Source of the DNA: Leptoclinus maculatus
Taxonomy: Eukaryota; Chordata; Actinopteri; Perciformes; Stichaeidae
Length of the DNA: 64,000 bases
Direction of reading: 5' to 3'
Assembly: GCA_032191485.1 (NCBI GenBank)
Contig: JAVDOI010000005.1
Coordinates: forward strand, 5,505,733 to 5,569,732
Part shown: positions 12,847-23,265 of the stretch, piece after piece
How the letters are laid out: every line of letters starts with the position of its first letter
Numbering within the stretch: position 1 is the stretch's first letter
Position numbers and translations under genes: made by a program
Notes under the pieces: generated by a model
The model's input: the letters and a program-made list of their open reading frames with translations, nothing else
Told to the model about the DNA's origin: nothing
The model's database searches: none

Positions 12847-13970
12847 TTGGCTCCGTCTCCCTCAGAGAAGCAGAGGCTCGTGAAAGCAGAAAGGTTGGGT
12901 CATAGAACCTTGTACGGTCAGCCTTAACAAAGGTTTTATAGTTCATCAATCGTTTTGAGTGTCGAGATTGACCACCAAGCTACTGTGAGTTTATCGATTG
13001 TGAGTCTGTGCAGACATGTTGTAAATGAGGCCAACCAATTAGTGAACGAGAGGTCATTAGAGCAGTTTCTGGGTGAGGGTTATTAGTTCAGATTGTGTTA
13101 GCCTTCTTAGTGTCAGACTTCGGCTTATTCATTTATTTTGCTACAGATACTTGTGAATATCTAAATATGCTGTTTACATGACCCATATTCAGTCTATCCA
13201 AACAGGATATGTCATCACTTTGTTGACATATGAAGGAGACAGACCGTAGCAGCAACATCATTCCTCTTTCCCTTCGCACTACTTATAGTTGAACATTGTT
13301 CAAACATCACGTTTCTTTAAGGCATCCTAGATGCTGTCAGTTGTCTGACACTATAGTCAGGTTTCCATCCAAATGTGGCCAAACTTAAAACTAATTTCTA
13401 GAATATTATGGAATAAATATGTACATTAGTGTATTTCTATCAACAACACAATGAGATGATGTAATTCTGAGAGTAGCAGTCCATTTCAAAACAGGGAAAG
13501 TCTGGATGGAGATATGGCATTGATATGGAGCCCTGAGAGGCAGGAGATGAAAATAAATCATCTCTTTTTTTTTTTTATCTGTGAAAACAGATGAATAAAT
13601 GTTTGGGCAGATGATTTTTGTAATACTCATTATGGCCTCCAGACGCTGAAGTTCACTAATGTCCCATGTTGTGAATAGGATTTAACGCATTTACATGTTC
13701 TTCCCAAAGGTTCTGACATGTTCTTGAAGTCCCGGTGGCTCCACCTCCCTTGCAGATTGATTGATGGATGGATGTCATGATATTATTGAAATTGGTTGGT
13801 TATTATGTCAACACGTCTTTTTTTTTTGCATGTATTGTGAAATTGGTGCAGAATATGACTGAGGATGTGATCCAAAAGGGTTAAAAAAGGCTTTTTAAAT
13901 TCCATCTGGACTATAAGTCATAAACACAGGAGAGACAACTTTTAGATCAGACTTGGATCAGCCTCTTAGG

Positions 13971-14317
13971 CAGTGGCGGCTGGTGGAACATTTTCTTGGT
14001 AGGGCTGTGCCACATCCAATCAATTTCAGCAAACATCCCAGAATGATTTAATGCAAACAAATTAAGGTATCAAACACGCATTACTACTTTGCAGTTAAAT
14101 ATTTAACATTTATTCCAACACGAAAAAAAGCAGTAAATAACACTTTGATAAACACGTCAGGACATCTTATTTTAGTCACCCTCACAGGGAATTCACTATA
14201 ATATAATATATATATCATATAATATTCTGTATAATATAATAATATATATATCATATAATATTCTGTATAATATAATAATATATATATATCATATAATAAT
14301 ATTCACTATAATATAAA

Positions 14318-14350
<33 letters not shown>

Positions 14351-14353
14351 CAC

Positions 14354-14386
<33 letters not shown>

Positions 14387-15077
14387 TATATATATATATA
14401 TAATTATTTATATATAACTATATATCCATTTCTCAGACAGGTGCTTCATGTCCCTCACTCCCTAACTGTCCATGCTGGTTCTGTCCCCGTTGTTTTAAAA
14501 AGATAAATAAGTTATTATCATGAGTGCATCCAGCGAGCCAAACCTGTCTGGTGTACAGCTAGTAGAGAAGCTTCATGTACTTCTTCTCTTTCCTGCTAGT
14601 CTGCTGTCTGATTGTGAGGTCAGGCTGATCTGGGATCAGCTCTTTCAGGAGTTTCTCCTCTCAGTTCTCCTCTCACGAGAACGCGCAGCTTGGGGCAGAA
14701 TGAAATCTGCCCCAAGCTGAATCTATTTGAGGACGCTGATTGGCTAAATTGTATGTCACTCATTTATATCTTTAGTCAGCATTGGCTAAACTGCTTTATA
14801 GACCCGCCTCTTTGGGGCAGTTTTTCCAGCGCCCCAGCAGCTGAGACGTGCACAGAGGAGAGGACGAGCAGACAGGCAGAGAGGACGTGCAGGAAAAGCA
14901 TATATTTACCGCAGATATCATATTTTACACATATTACTGGGTGATTCCATGTTTCAAAAACACAAATATTGTCAATTTGTATAATTTATTATTATTATAA
15001 TTTATTTTATATTTCTTATTATTTGTAGCTCAAGGGGGGGCGGCGCCCTAGCGCCCTCTATGGACCAGCCGCCACTG
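13971..15077. mobile_element. Nonautonomous hAT-superfamily DNA transposon, 1107 bp
   Basis: The element has terminal inverted repeats CAGTGGCGGCTGGT at the left and the complement ACCAGCCGCCACTG at the right. It is flanked by a perfect 8-bp target duplication, CTCTTAGG (13963-13970 and 15078-15085), which is diagnostic of hAT insertion. The interior holds a 230-bp AT/CA low-complexity tract (14195-14425), a perfect 13-bp hairpin at 14687-14718 and a G-rich GGGGGGGCGGCGCCC stretch near the right end. No transposase remains; the frames at 14520-14944 look like chance. The intact duplication suggests a fairly recent insertion. Confidence 0.92.
14195..14425. repeat. AT-rich tandem repeat and (CA)/(TA) microsatellite inside the hAT element
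   Basis: About three copies of a unit near 47 bp (TATAATATATATATCATATA...ATTCTGTATAATA) are followed by a (CA)9 run at 14319-14336 and broken (TA)n runs to about 14402. It lies wholly inside the hAT element at 13971-15077 and probably expanded after insertion. Confidence 0.85.
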
Positions 15078-15699
15078 CTCTTAGGGCTTCTGTATTTTTG
15101 TTTTGCGTATTCATTTGAAAAAGGTTACAATCTTCTCATCGCTCCACACAGATCTGATGTTTTCCTCTTCAGCTATGTTTCATCTGACTTATGCATGTCA
15201 TGTCTTAAAGTGTGTTTTCATTGCACTTTATCACATTATGTATTTATTGATAGACCAACTGACTTTAGGATCCTATATTATAGTGTATCTGTTGTTATTA
15301 AGATATCCTTTATTATGCAGGTCACATCCAACCAGGGGAATATGATCGTGTTGAAATAAGTCTCTCACCAAGGACCCTCGATAGTACCCCTATGAGGTTT
15401 GATTTAGGACTCCTGAAGTTGTCAGCACAGCTGTATTTCTCCCATTGCAAACAGAGTATAATGCTGTGAGGACATTGGCTTGTGCAGAGAAGTTTGAGAG
15501 TTGGTTTGTGAGAATGATTTTTTAATAAGAATGCCATAGGACAAACAAATGTGTCACTGAGAATCTTTGACCAGGTACGACTGTTTTCGATGCTTGAAGA
15601 CTATGGGCTGTTGTAACACAAAAACCTTCAAAGTGAATCTCACTCTTCAATTTCTTGATAGTGTCCACAGGTTTGAAATGTCTGCAGATGCATATCAAG

Positions 15700-16724
15700 T
15701 AGGGCTGCAACAACGAATCGATAAAATCGATAAAATTCGATTATTAAAAGAGTTGGCAACGAATTTCATTATCGATTCGTTGTGTCGCGCGATTATTACG
15801 CCACTCAATAAGTCGCGGAGATGTTTGAGTATAAAAAAAAAAAGTTGAGTTGAGCGCGGAGCAGAGCGGAGGTAGAGGAAAGAACAACGAAGAGACCCGT
15901 AACGCTGTTTGATGGTGCGCGATCCGTAGGCGGGGCGTATCCGGCGTGCATGGCCGAACCGAGTGCGACAGTACGGCGGATCAGCCGCCCCGGAGTCGAC
16001 TGCTATCAGGGACGTAACGTCCCTCCAGTAGCTCTTCTGGCGCTGGTGTTTACTCGTTATCCAGTTTGACAAGTTAGCGTTAGCTCGTTAATAACAGTAG
16101 TAAAGCAGGACTAAAGACACGTTTTTATTCACTCGCCTTTTTTGGCCCATTCATTTTTCAATCTGTTGTCATGTATATATATTCTGTGCTTTGTCCCATA
16201 TCGGTTATTGTTGACAAATATATTTGTGTGTGTTGTACTTTTACATTTTTTTTATAGCACTTGGTCATCTTAAACTGTGTTTAAATGTGGTGTATACATT
16301 AACTTAACTTTCACTTACTACAATGATGGTAATAATTGAATGAATAAGCTTCAAGTGAACTTGAGTGTGTGTGCGTGTCTGAGTTTGTGAGTGTGTGCAT
16401 CTGTGAGTGTAGTGTAGAGAACAAGTTCTGACGTTCAAACAAATCCTGTTAAGTTTTCTGATTTGTATTTTTCTTTATTTTTTATAAATGATTTATTGTT
16501 CTGACAGCTCAGGTCCCTTTAAACAAAAATATACATATTTTTGTGCACTTTATTTAAAAAAAAAAAACGATATAATTGGCAGATGTAAAGCATGAAGCAT
16601 ACTGTTTTTGAATAAAGGGTTGGAAATTAATGCTTTTTTTTTTTTTTTATCCGATTCATCGATTAATCGTAAAAATAATCGACAGATTAATCGATTATTA
16701 AAATAATCGTTAGTTGCAGCCCTA
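15700..16724 (+). mobile_element. Nonautonomous hAT-superfamily DNA transposon, copy 1 (1025 bp)
   Basis: The element is bounded by a perfect 12-bp terminal inverted repeat, TAGGGCTGCAAC, and flanked by the perfect 8-bp target duplication ATATCAAG (15692-15699 and 16725-16732), as expected for hAT. Both subterminal regions are crowded with ATCGAT/AATCGATTA motifs, possible transposase-binding sites. It has no transposase gene; the minus-strand frame at 15695-16072 is a chance ORF crossing the element edge. A nearly identical inverted copy lies at 34640-35556, lacking about 115 bp present here around 15870-15985. High similarity and intact duplications point to recent activity. Confidence 0.95.
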
Positions 16725-16874
16725 ATATCAAGCTACGCATCTTCCAATTGAAAAAAATCACATCGCAAACAAAGTAGTAAGTGGATGTGTTACACCAGGT
16801 CCATGCTGCACCTTTAAATTGAACCCTTCACTGAAATGCTATTTGCAGTGAACTGTAATCTGCTTCAGATCCCC

Positions 16875-16876
<2 letters not shown>

Positions 16877-16938
<62 letters not shown>
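16877..16938. repeat. (TG)31 microsatellite
   Basis: An uninterrupted TG dinucleotide array of 62 bp. Together with the CA array at 17016-17078 it forms an inverted pair separated by 77 bp of ordinary sequence. Confidence 0.97.
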
Positions 16939-16941
<3 letters not shown>

Positions 16942-17014
16942 ATGAGAAGACAAAGACAGTTCCTCCTCCCACTGTGTGATAGCAGCAGAACACTGCTGCG
17001 CTCTGAGTCATTCT

Positions 17015-17015
<1 letters not shown>

Positions 17016-17078
<63 letters not shown>
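17016..17078. repeat. (CA)31 microsatellite
   Basis: An uninterrupted AC/CA array of about 63 bp, complementary in orientation to the TG array at 16877-16938. A shorter (CA)11 run follows at 17124-17145. Confidence 0.97.
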
Positions 17079-17079
<1 letters not shown>

Positions 17080-17123
17080 CCCCCCGTTCCGTCCTTGGCC
17101 TTGTCCTTCCCTGAGACACATGT

Positions 17124-17145
17124 ACACACACACACACACACACAC
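17124..17145. repeat. (CA)11 microsatellite
   Basis: A short CA run 45 bp beyond the main CA array, separated by CCCCCCGTTCCGTCCTTGGC-type unique sequence. Confidence 0.95.
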
Positions 17146-17185
17146 TTTCTTCAGCTGGTAGCAGCAGAAGCGGAAGGATCCAGAA

Positions 17186-17260
17186 TTTCATGGTTAATTA
17201 AAACTGGATAAACGAGGAACTAATTGCAGGGAAATGTAATTAATGAAGCGGTATGTAGGT
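17186..17260. promoter_or_regulatory. Candidate conserved noncoding element with homeodomain-type motifs
   Basis: Within about 60 bp there are TTAATTAA (17194-17201), TAATTG (17221-17226) and GTAATTAATG (17236-17245), all homeodomain-core sites, in a stretch free of recognisable repeats just right of the CA arrays. Such clusters are common in conserved enhancers within introns. Conservation cannot be judged here, so this is an inference from motif density alone. Confidence 0.25.
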
Positions 17261-20200
17261 GTATGTCGCTAGCTTGTCAATCACAGTGTAATATACGGAC
17301 CCGGCAGCCAGGAAGAAGCTTTATCAGTGTACTGTATTGTGGGTGGGTGGATACAGCATGTGTGCGGCAGAGTAATAGTTCTGATGGGAAATTATTAGGA
17401 ATGTGGAGGGATTTCTGATAAGCTCAGCAACATAGTTTTAAATGTATATTTTTTTCTTTTCTTCCCTTTTGGTTACAGAAAACACACGAGTCATCTGAAA
17501 CGCAACATATCCAACCTCTGCCATATTCCAGCAGTTGTGTATGGTGCGCTTCATTTTTTTTTGTGTAATCATAACCAAGCAGTGAGAAATAATTGGAGTA
17601 CTGCATTGGCAGAATATAGTGCTGCGCTGCACTTCTCTGCGTATGTAACTGATGAAGGCAGGGAGACAGAGAGAGGTTGCATTTAGAGGAGTGAGAGGGA
17701 GAAAGAGGGAGAATGAGAGAGAGGGGAGGGTCTGCCTCATTCCCATTCATGTGAGGCGTAATAAAATAATCTTTTTGATTTGCAAGCAGTAAATTCTCTT
17801 TGCTGTCAGCGCTGTGCTGCACATTTTCCTCTTGCTTTAAGTGAAGCAGCGTGCCCTTGCCTGCTTGTGTTTGTGGCGTAACAGGCGGGCAGTGTGCAGT
17901 AACTTATCTGTCGCTGCATCACAAACGCCATCGCCTCAACATGCTTGCAGAGACTCCATCTAGGATGCAACATTTTCTTTCTAGCGCTGGAGTCCACAAG
18001 CCGCGCTGCTCGAGGTGATAGCATTGCCTCTACTGGATCGGCCTGATCCGGGCCTGGCTTAGCATCGTATAATGGCTGGGACTAAATCTGGAGGTCAGGG
18101 AACTCTCACTACTCATGTGCGTCTCCCTTAAAGGACAGCCATTGTAAAGGTACCCCTGCAAAAAAAAGGGATAAAAAAGGACTTTCTCCCAACATAGCTG
18201 TGGACAATGTAGCTCATTGCTGCCAAGCAGAGCATTCAGGGGAGCGCTAAGCAGGGTTGGCACAGCGGTCTGTGCCGCTGCTGGTGCTGCTTCAGCCACG
18301 CACACAATGACGTGACCTTCAGATGAAATGGCAGGCGGTACCGAAAGGGACAGTAAATAAACCCTGCCTGGACTCGCCCGGAGAGTGAGTCACAACGCCA
18401 GTGATGGATAGTAAAAGTGGCTTTACACATTGGGCCTCGTGTAAGAATCCCTCGCACAAACATATGACTTCTTGAGTGACATATGTGAGGGACTGAATTG
18501 TATTTGTGTGAATTTTGTGTAGTTTTATGACCAAATGAGCAATCGTAAAAAACTGTAATTCTTTTCCACACGGGCAGACCATGAGTGTGCACAACTAGGC
18601 AGGTACAGTTTGGCGCGTCGGCAGAGCTACTTTTGTTCCAAGAGCTCGGCAGTTATTTTGGTGAATTCAGTGTTTATTACCACTGGACTGTGGTGTGCAC
18701 GCTGTAGAGGTGTGAGGAACGTCCGCACCGTCCAGAAGGCATGCTATTGTTCAGGGGCTCCAATTCACATGTTCAAGATGAGCTTGACACAAAAGAAATG
18801 AATTATTCAAAAACGCTTGATTTTACATTAAAGTTAAAGGTTTGCTGAATCTAAAACCTCACAGAGAAAAAGAGAAATTAGAATAAAAAAGGAAATTCTT
18901 GAATGAGGCCCATTGATTCATTGACACGTTGGTCTTAATGCCGCCTTCTCTTTGTCTTTTCACAAGGTTAAACTAAACCATCCTGTTTCCTAGGACGTCT
19001 CTGCCGGTCCCCACTCGTCCCTACCTATTTTTAGACCTTATGAGATACGTGATTTGATTCCTGTGACTGTTCCTATGTCTGTGACTATATGACTGCGTAG
19101 GGGCCTGAACTGAGTTTAATACAAAAAGAGGATAAAAGTAAGATTATAAAAATAACAGAGCCAGTATAAATGTAAGATTATAACGATACCTGAGCAAACG
19201 TATAATATAACCTCAGAACCAACAGAACATACATTCTCCAGATAGTTGACTCCACACATAACGCTGGAGCAGATAATATAGTGGCAAACGCACACATTGT
19301 TCCTCCCACACTCTTCACCGTGAAACATGATTGTGAACAGCAGGTTCAGACTGTGGATGACCCAGCCGAGGGACTCGGAGGATATTCTGATCAGTTACAC
19401 CCACTCAGCAGAACGTACAGCTGCTGCGGCTGCACGTTCAGCGCTTTTAATGAACCATATGAAGCGGACACATTCACCCACATTAGTTTGGCCCTGTTGG
19501 AGGCGTGCCATCAACTTGATGATGAGGTCCAGACAGTTTCCAAAATAAAGTCACGGTGTGTTAAATGACTTGGATGACATGGGACAATCATTTAAAGAGG
19601 CACGCCTCGTGATGTTTTACCACACATTTCAGCCATCTCATCAGGATGAATCCCACATTTGGGGCTGCAAGAGAAGAGTTGCACTATCCCATAAAATAGC
19701 TGGAGATGTCTCTCTATGGCCATTGTTTAACTCCCTTCTGGATGTTCCCTTTTCAAACAAGTCATCACCCTTAGATCTGTAGGCTACTGTATCTCTGGGC
19801 TCCCACTTTCATTCTGCCAGGTTCTGCTTTCTGCAGGTTTTTGCTAAATTGCAGCTCTTTACAAATGGCCCTCCTGCCTCTCAGAGCAGCAATTCACATT
19901 CATCCCCTTTGTAAAGTAGCTCAAGAGGACATTTAAAATGTGAAGCCGTTTCGGAAGAGAAATGGAGGCATGGAGTCCAGGTTCCACACTGAAAGGAGCT
20001 GCAGAAAACAGTTAGGGGGGGGGGGGCATCATCCTCTCCTGGAGAAGATTGACACCTCAGTTCTCTGGAAACATTTGATGTAATATCCAACACTGAGGTG
20101 CCTTGATGTTTATTCAGCTGTCTGTGTGCTTTTATTTGTTTGTGCTGAGCCTTGAAGTGATATTGAACTGCTCTTCTTGATATGTCACACAATACAGATG

Positions 20201-21039
20201 AGATTCAGAGTGCTTTTTCCAGGCAAACGAGGCTAAAAATGCTGCATCCAAGCACATAAGCAAACAAATTTAAGAGCAGAGTGAAAATGTTTATGAGCAC
20301 ATAAATGGTGGACATAAAGCAGAATAAACCCAGTTGCCAGAAAAAAATGTTGTCAATGTTTCCGAACTATAAATATGTTTCCTGAATAGCTCTCATATAG
20401 CACGCTTGCAGAAACACGTTGTGGAACAATTGGTGAGGTTCAGACAACCAACTACTTGGTTATGGTTGGAAAAAAGACAAAAAATCATGTAACAACGCAA
20501 CGTTACAACTTTAACTAGCGTAAATAAATAACAATTGCCCGTAGCAGACTTTCTTACCCAACTTTACCTAACAAGCATAAGAATGTTGACTTCTGATTCC
20601 ACACGGGACAGAAACAGCGGTCTCCTTGGTGAAAGTGCAGTGTTTGTTTGACCCAGTGTCCTGACCTCCTTTCTCTCTACATTCAACGTATTTGGTTTTG
20701 CAGGAACGTACAATGCCAAGATTGTGTCCTGGTGGCAGAAGAGTGGAAGAGGGACTTAAGTCCTCAGTAATCTCAGTAAAGACCTAATCTAAAGCGCTCT
20801 TGTTGGACCTGTGTTTATTTCATCTTTGAGAACAACCTCTTCTCACATGACATCATGAACGGAGACCTGCACCTGTGACACATCAGTAAACAGGTTAAAC
20901 AGACTGTAACCTCTAAAAAGAGAGCTGGAGCAAACGTCATCGTTAGGTAGAATTCATGTGTGCAATGAAAAACATAATGACGTGAATTACAAATTAATAG
21001 CAACTTAGTCCAGAATTCATTATATATTAGATGAATTTC

Positions 21040-21165
21040 ATGTATTCAAGGTCCCTCGGGACCTACGGTATCATTAACATGTTAACAGCGTGTTTACATA
21101 CTGCCGTTAGCATTTAGCTTGAAGCACAAGACACATCGTGTTAGTGCTTGTAGAGTATGGCAGAG
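21040..21165 (+). repeat. Dispersed fish repeat fragment (GTTAGCATTTAGCT family)
   Basis: Contains CATTAACATGTTAACAGCGT and GCCGTTAGCATTTAGCTTGA, resembling the 3' half of the family copy at 22520-23265 (GTTAGCATTTAGCTCA...GCAG). It is short and diverged. Confidence 0.4.
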
Positions 21166-22519
21166 CGGTAGTTCTAATACTACTAGTACTAGTAATATTT
21201 GCACACATCTGATCTGATTGTTTTTAATTTTTATATTTTGGATGATTGGATCAAACACCACACACTGTATAGTTTCTACTGTCGACACCACCTGAACCAG
21301 ACTGCAACACACTTTGTTCCAATCAGTATTCACACGCAAACCCTATTCATAATCTGCTCAACAATCGTAATTATTCATAATTCATAGAAACCTTTTGAGA
21401 AGCAATATGTATAGCAGCTCTCTCTTTGTTCATAACAACTGTGCATATCTTTGTTCGTGTCATTCATTATGTAGAGCAACCTGACGTGACACTCATGAGC
21501 TGAGATACATGATGAGACAGCCCGAGTGTGTTACCTCCATCTGCTGTTTAACTGAGGTGAACAAGTGCAAATGTGTACGCTGCACACACACTATGGGGGT
21601 GTGTGAGTACTGGATATACTCTCTGTGTGGTACAGCTATAGACCAGACTCATTTAATATGTTTTTTGTAATGTTATACATTCTTCATATCTAAATTTGTT
21701 CACAATTTGGATCCAAGATTTTGTTTTGGTGTGTGCCTTTGCTGGATGCAACATGCATGTACCAATTCATACCCTTGACTCTGTTAGTACTCACATATTT
21801 GTATATTTTTGTTCTTAAAATGTGGGTATTACTGCATTTAAAGGGTGAAAACAGTTGCTATTTTTTTGCAGGGACCATATATTTTCTCACAGCATGGCAT
21901 GTGTTGCCCATGCTGGTGTTCTCTGGCCATACTACACATTTAGTGTACATTCATGCTGTAACAAATGTGTGTCCTTGCTTTAAGTGTGTGCGCGCCAAGT
22001 GTGCAATCTGTTGGATATTGCTCCAGGAGAGGTTGAGGCAACGAAGCATAAGACTGCAGTCACTTCTTGTTCAGTCAAGGCAGCGCGGGACACCTGTGCC
22101 ATCTCCAGTACGATTGCTCCGTCTCTGAACAAGAATCTGGTGGCCTGATTTAATGGAAGTCAGTTGAATAAATTGACAGGCAAACACTTGGCCCAGCCAA
22201 CCAACTGTACAAGTCTGCACATGTGAACATTTACAAAAGGTATTGCATCTACTTGACAAAGTACTAAATTGTGTATTGATTAGCAAGCACAAAATATAAT
22301 ACAAATACATTTTGTATTTAGGAAATGCTCTCACTGATCAGAGACTGGTGTAGAAATCATGGATCCCTCAAGGGTTATGGGGCAGAAGTATTGCAATTGT
22401 CCTGCCACATGGGAAGGATAAGGCATATGTTTAAAAAAGGGAATAATACTGGAGATGTTAACTTTAAGTAAAGCTAAAAATGGTTTAGCAATGTTAAGCC
22501 AGGTTCAATCTGCCACTGA

Positions 22520-23265
22520 TTCATTTCTGGCCATGCTAGCAGCACGGCTCTATGGATGGCAATGTTATTCTGATGGTCGGTCTACCACTTTAGTCCATAC
22601 TAAAATATCTCAGCAACTTATGGATAGATTGGCATGCAATTTTGTGCAGACATTCATGGTCCCCAGAGAATGAATCCTAATGACTTCTGTGATCCTTTGA
22701 CTTTTACCGTTAGTGCCACCAGCAGATCAAAGCTTTCAATTATCCAATGCAATATGTCATCATCTACTCAATGGATGACATTAAATTTGGTACAAATCCA
22801 TGAAAGATTGAGAATGTATCTTAATGACATTGGACATCCTCTGACTTTTCTTAAACGCCCCAAGAGGTTGAGATTAGTGGTTATAAGTGAAACGTCTCAG
22901 AAAACTACTGGATGTCATTCAAATTGGTAACGACACGTTCCCCAGTGGATAAATTGTAGCAATTGCAGTTATCTTCACTTTTCATATTGCACAATCATCA
23001 GGTCAAAATTTTATTTTGACTTATACCAAAGTTGGTTTGTGATCAAATACCCAAAAAACAAATGACATTCCATCAGCCTCAGCTGTACTGTCTTCACTGC
23101 TAATTAGTACATTTTAGCATGCTAACACGCTAAACTAAGATGCCAAACATTACCTGCTAAAGATCAACATGTAGTATGTTTTGAGCATGTTGGGATGCTA
23201 ATGTTAGCATTTAGCTCACAGCAGTGCCGAAGTGCAGCCTAACAGAGCAGCCAAGGCTCTAGAAT
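22520..23265 (+). repeat. Dispersed fish repeat, longest copy in the window
   Basis: This copy keeps the order of blocks known from a very common percomorph repeat: GGCTCTATGGATGGCAATG, CTAAAATATCTCAGCAACTT, CATGGTCCCCAGAGAATGAA, GTGCCACCAGCAGATCAAAG, CATCAGGTCAAAATTTTATT, CATCAGCCTCAGCTGTACTG, GCATGCTAACACGCTAAACT and GCTAATGTTAGCATTTAGCT. Other partial copies are at 2180-2425, 6405-6720 and 41795-42300. The frames inside it, such as 22455-22930, are accidental. Confidence 0.75.

Noticed and set aside
15695..16072. A 125-codon minus-strand frame
   Set aside because: It crosses the boundary of a nonautonomous hAT element and resembles no protein.
16839..17191. Open frames of alternating Cys-Val or His-Thr
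   Set aside because: These are translations of TG/CA microsatellites.
21721..22128. A 135-codon plus-strand frame with hydrophobic N-terminus
   Set aside because: No recognisable family, no splice or promoter context, and it lies within the ZMAT4 intron. Treated as chance.
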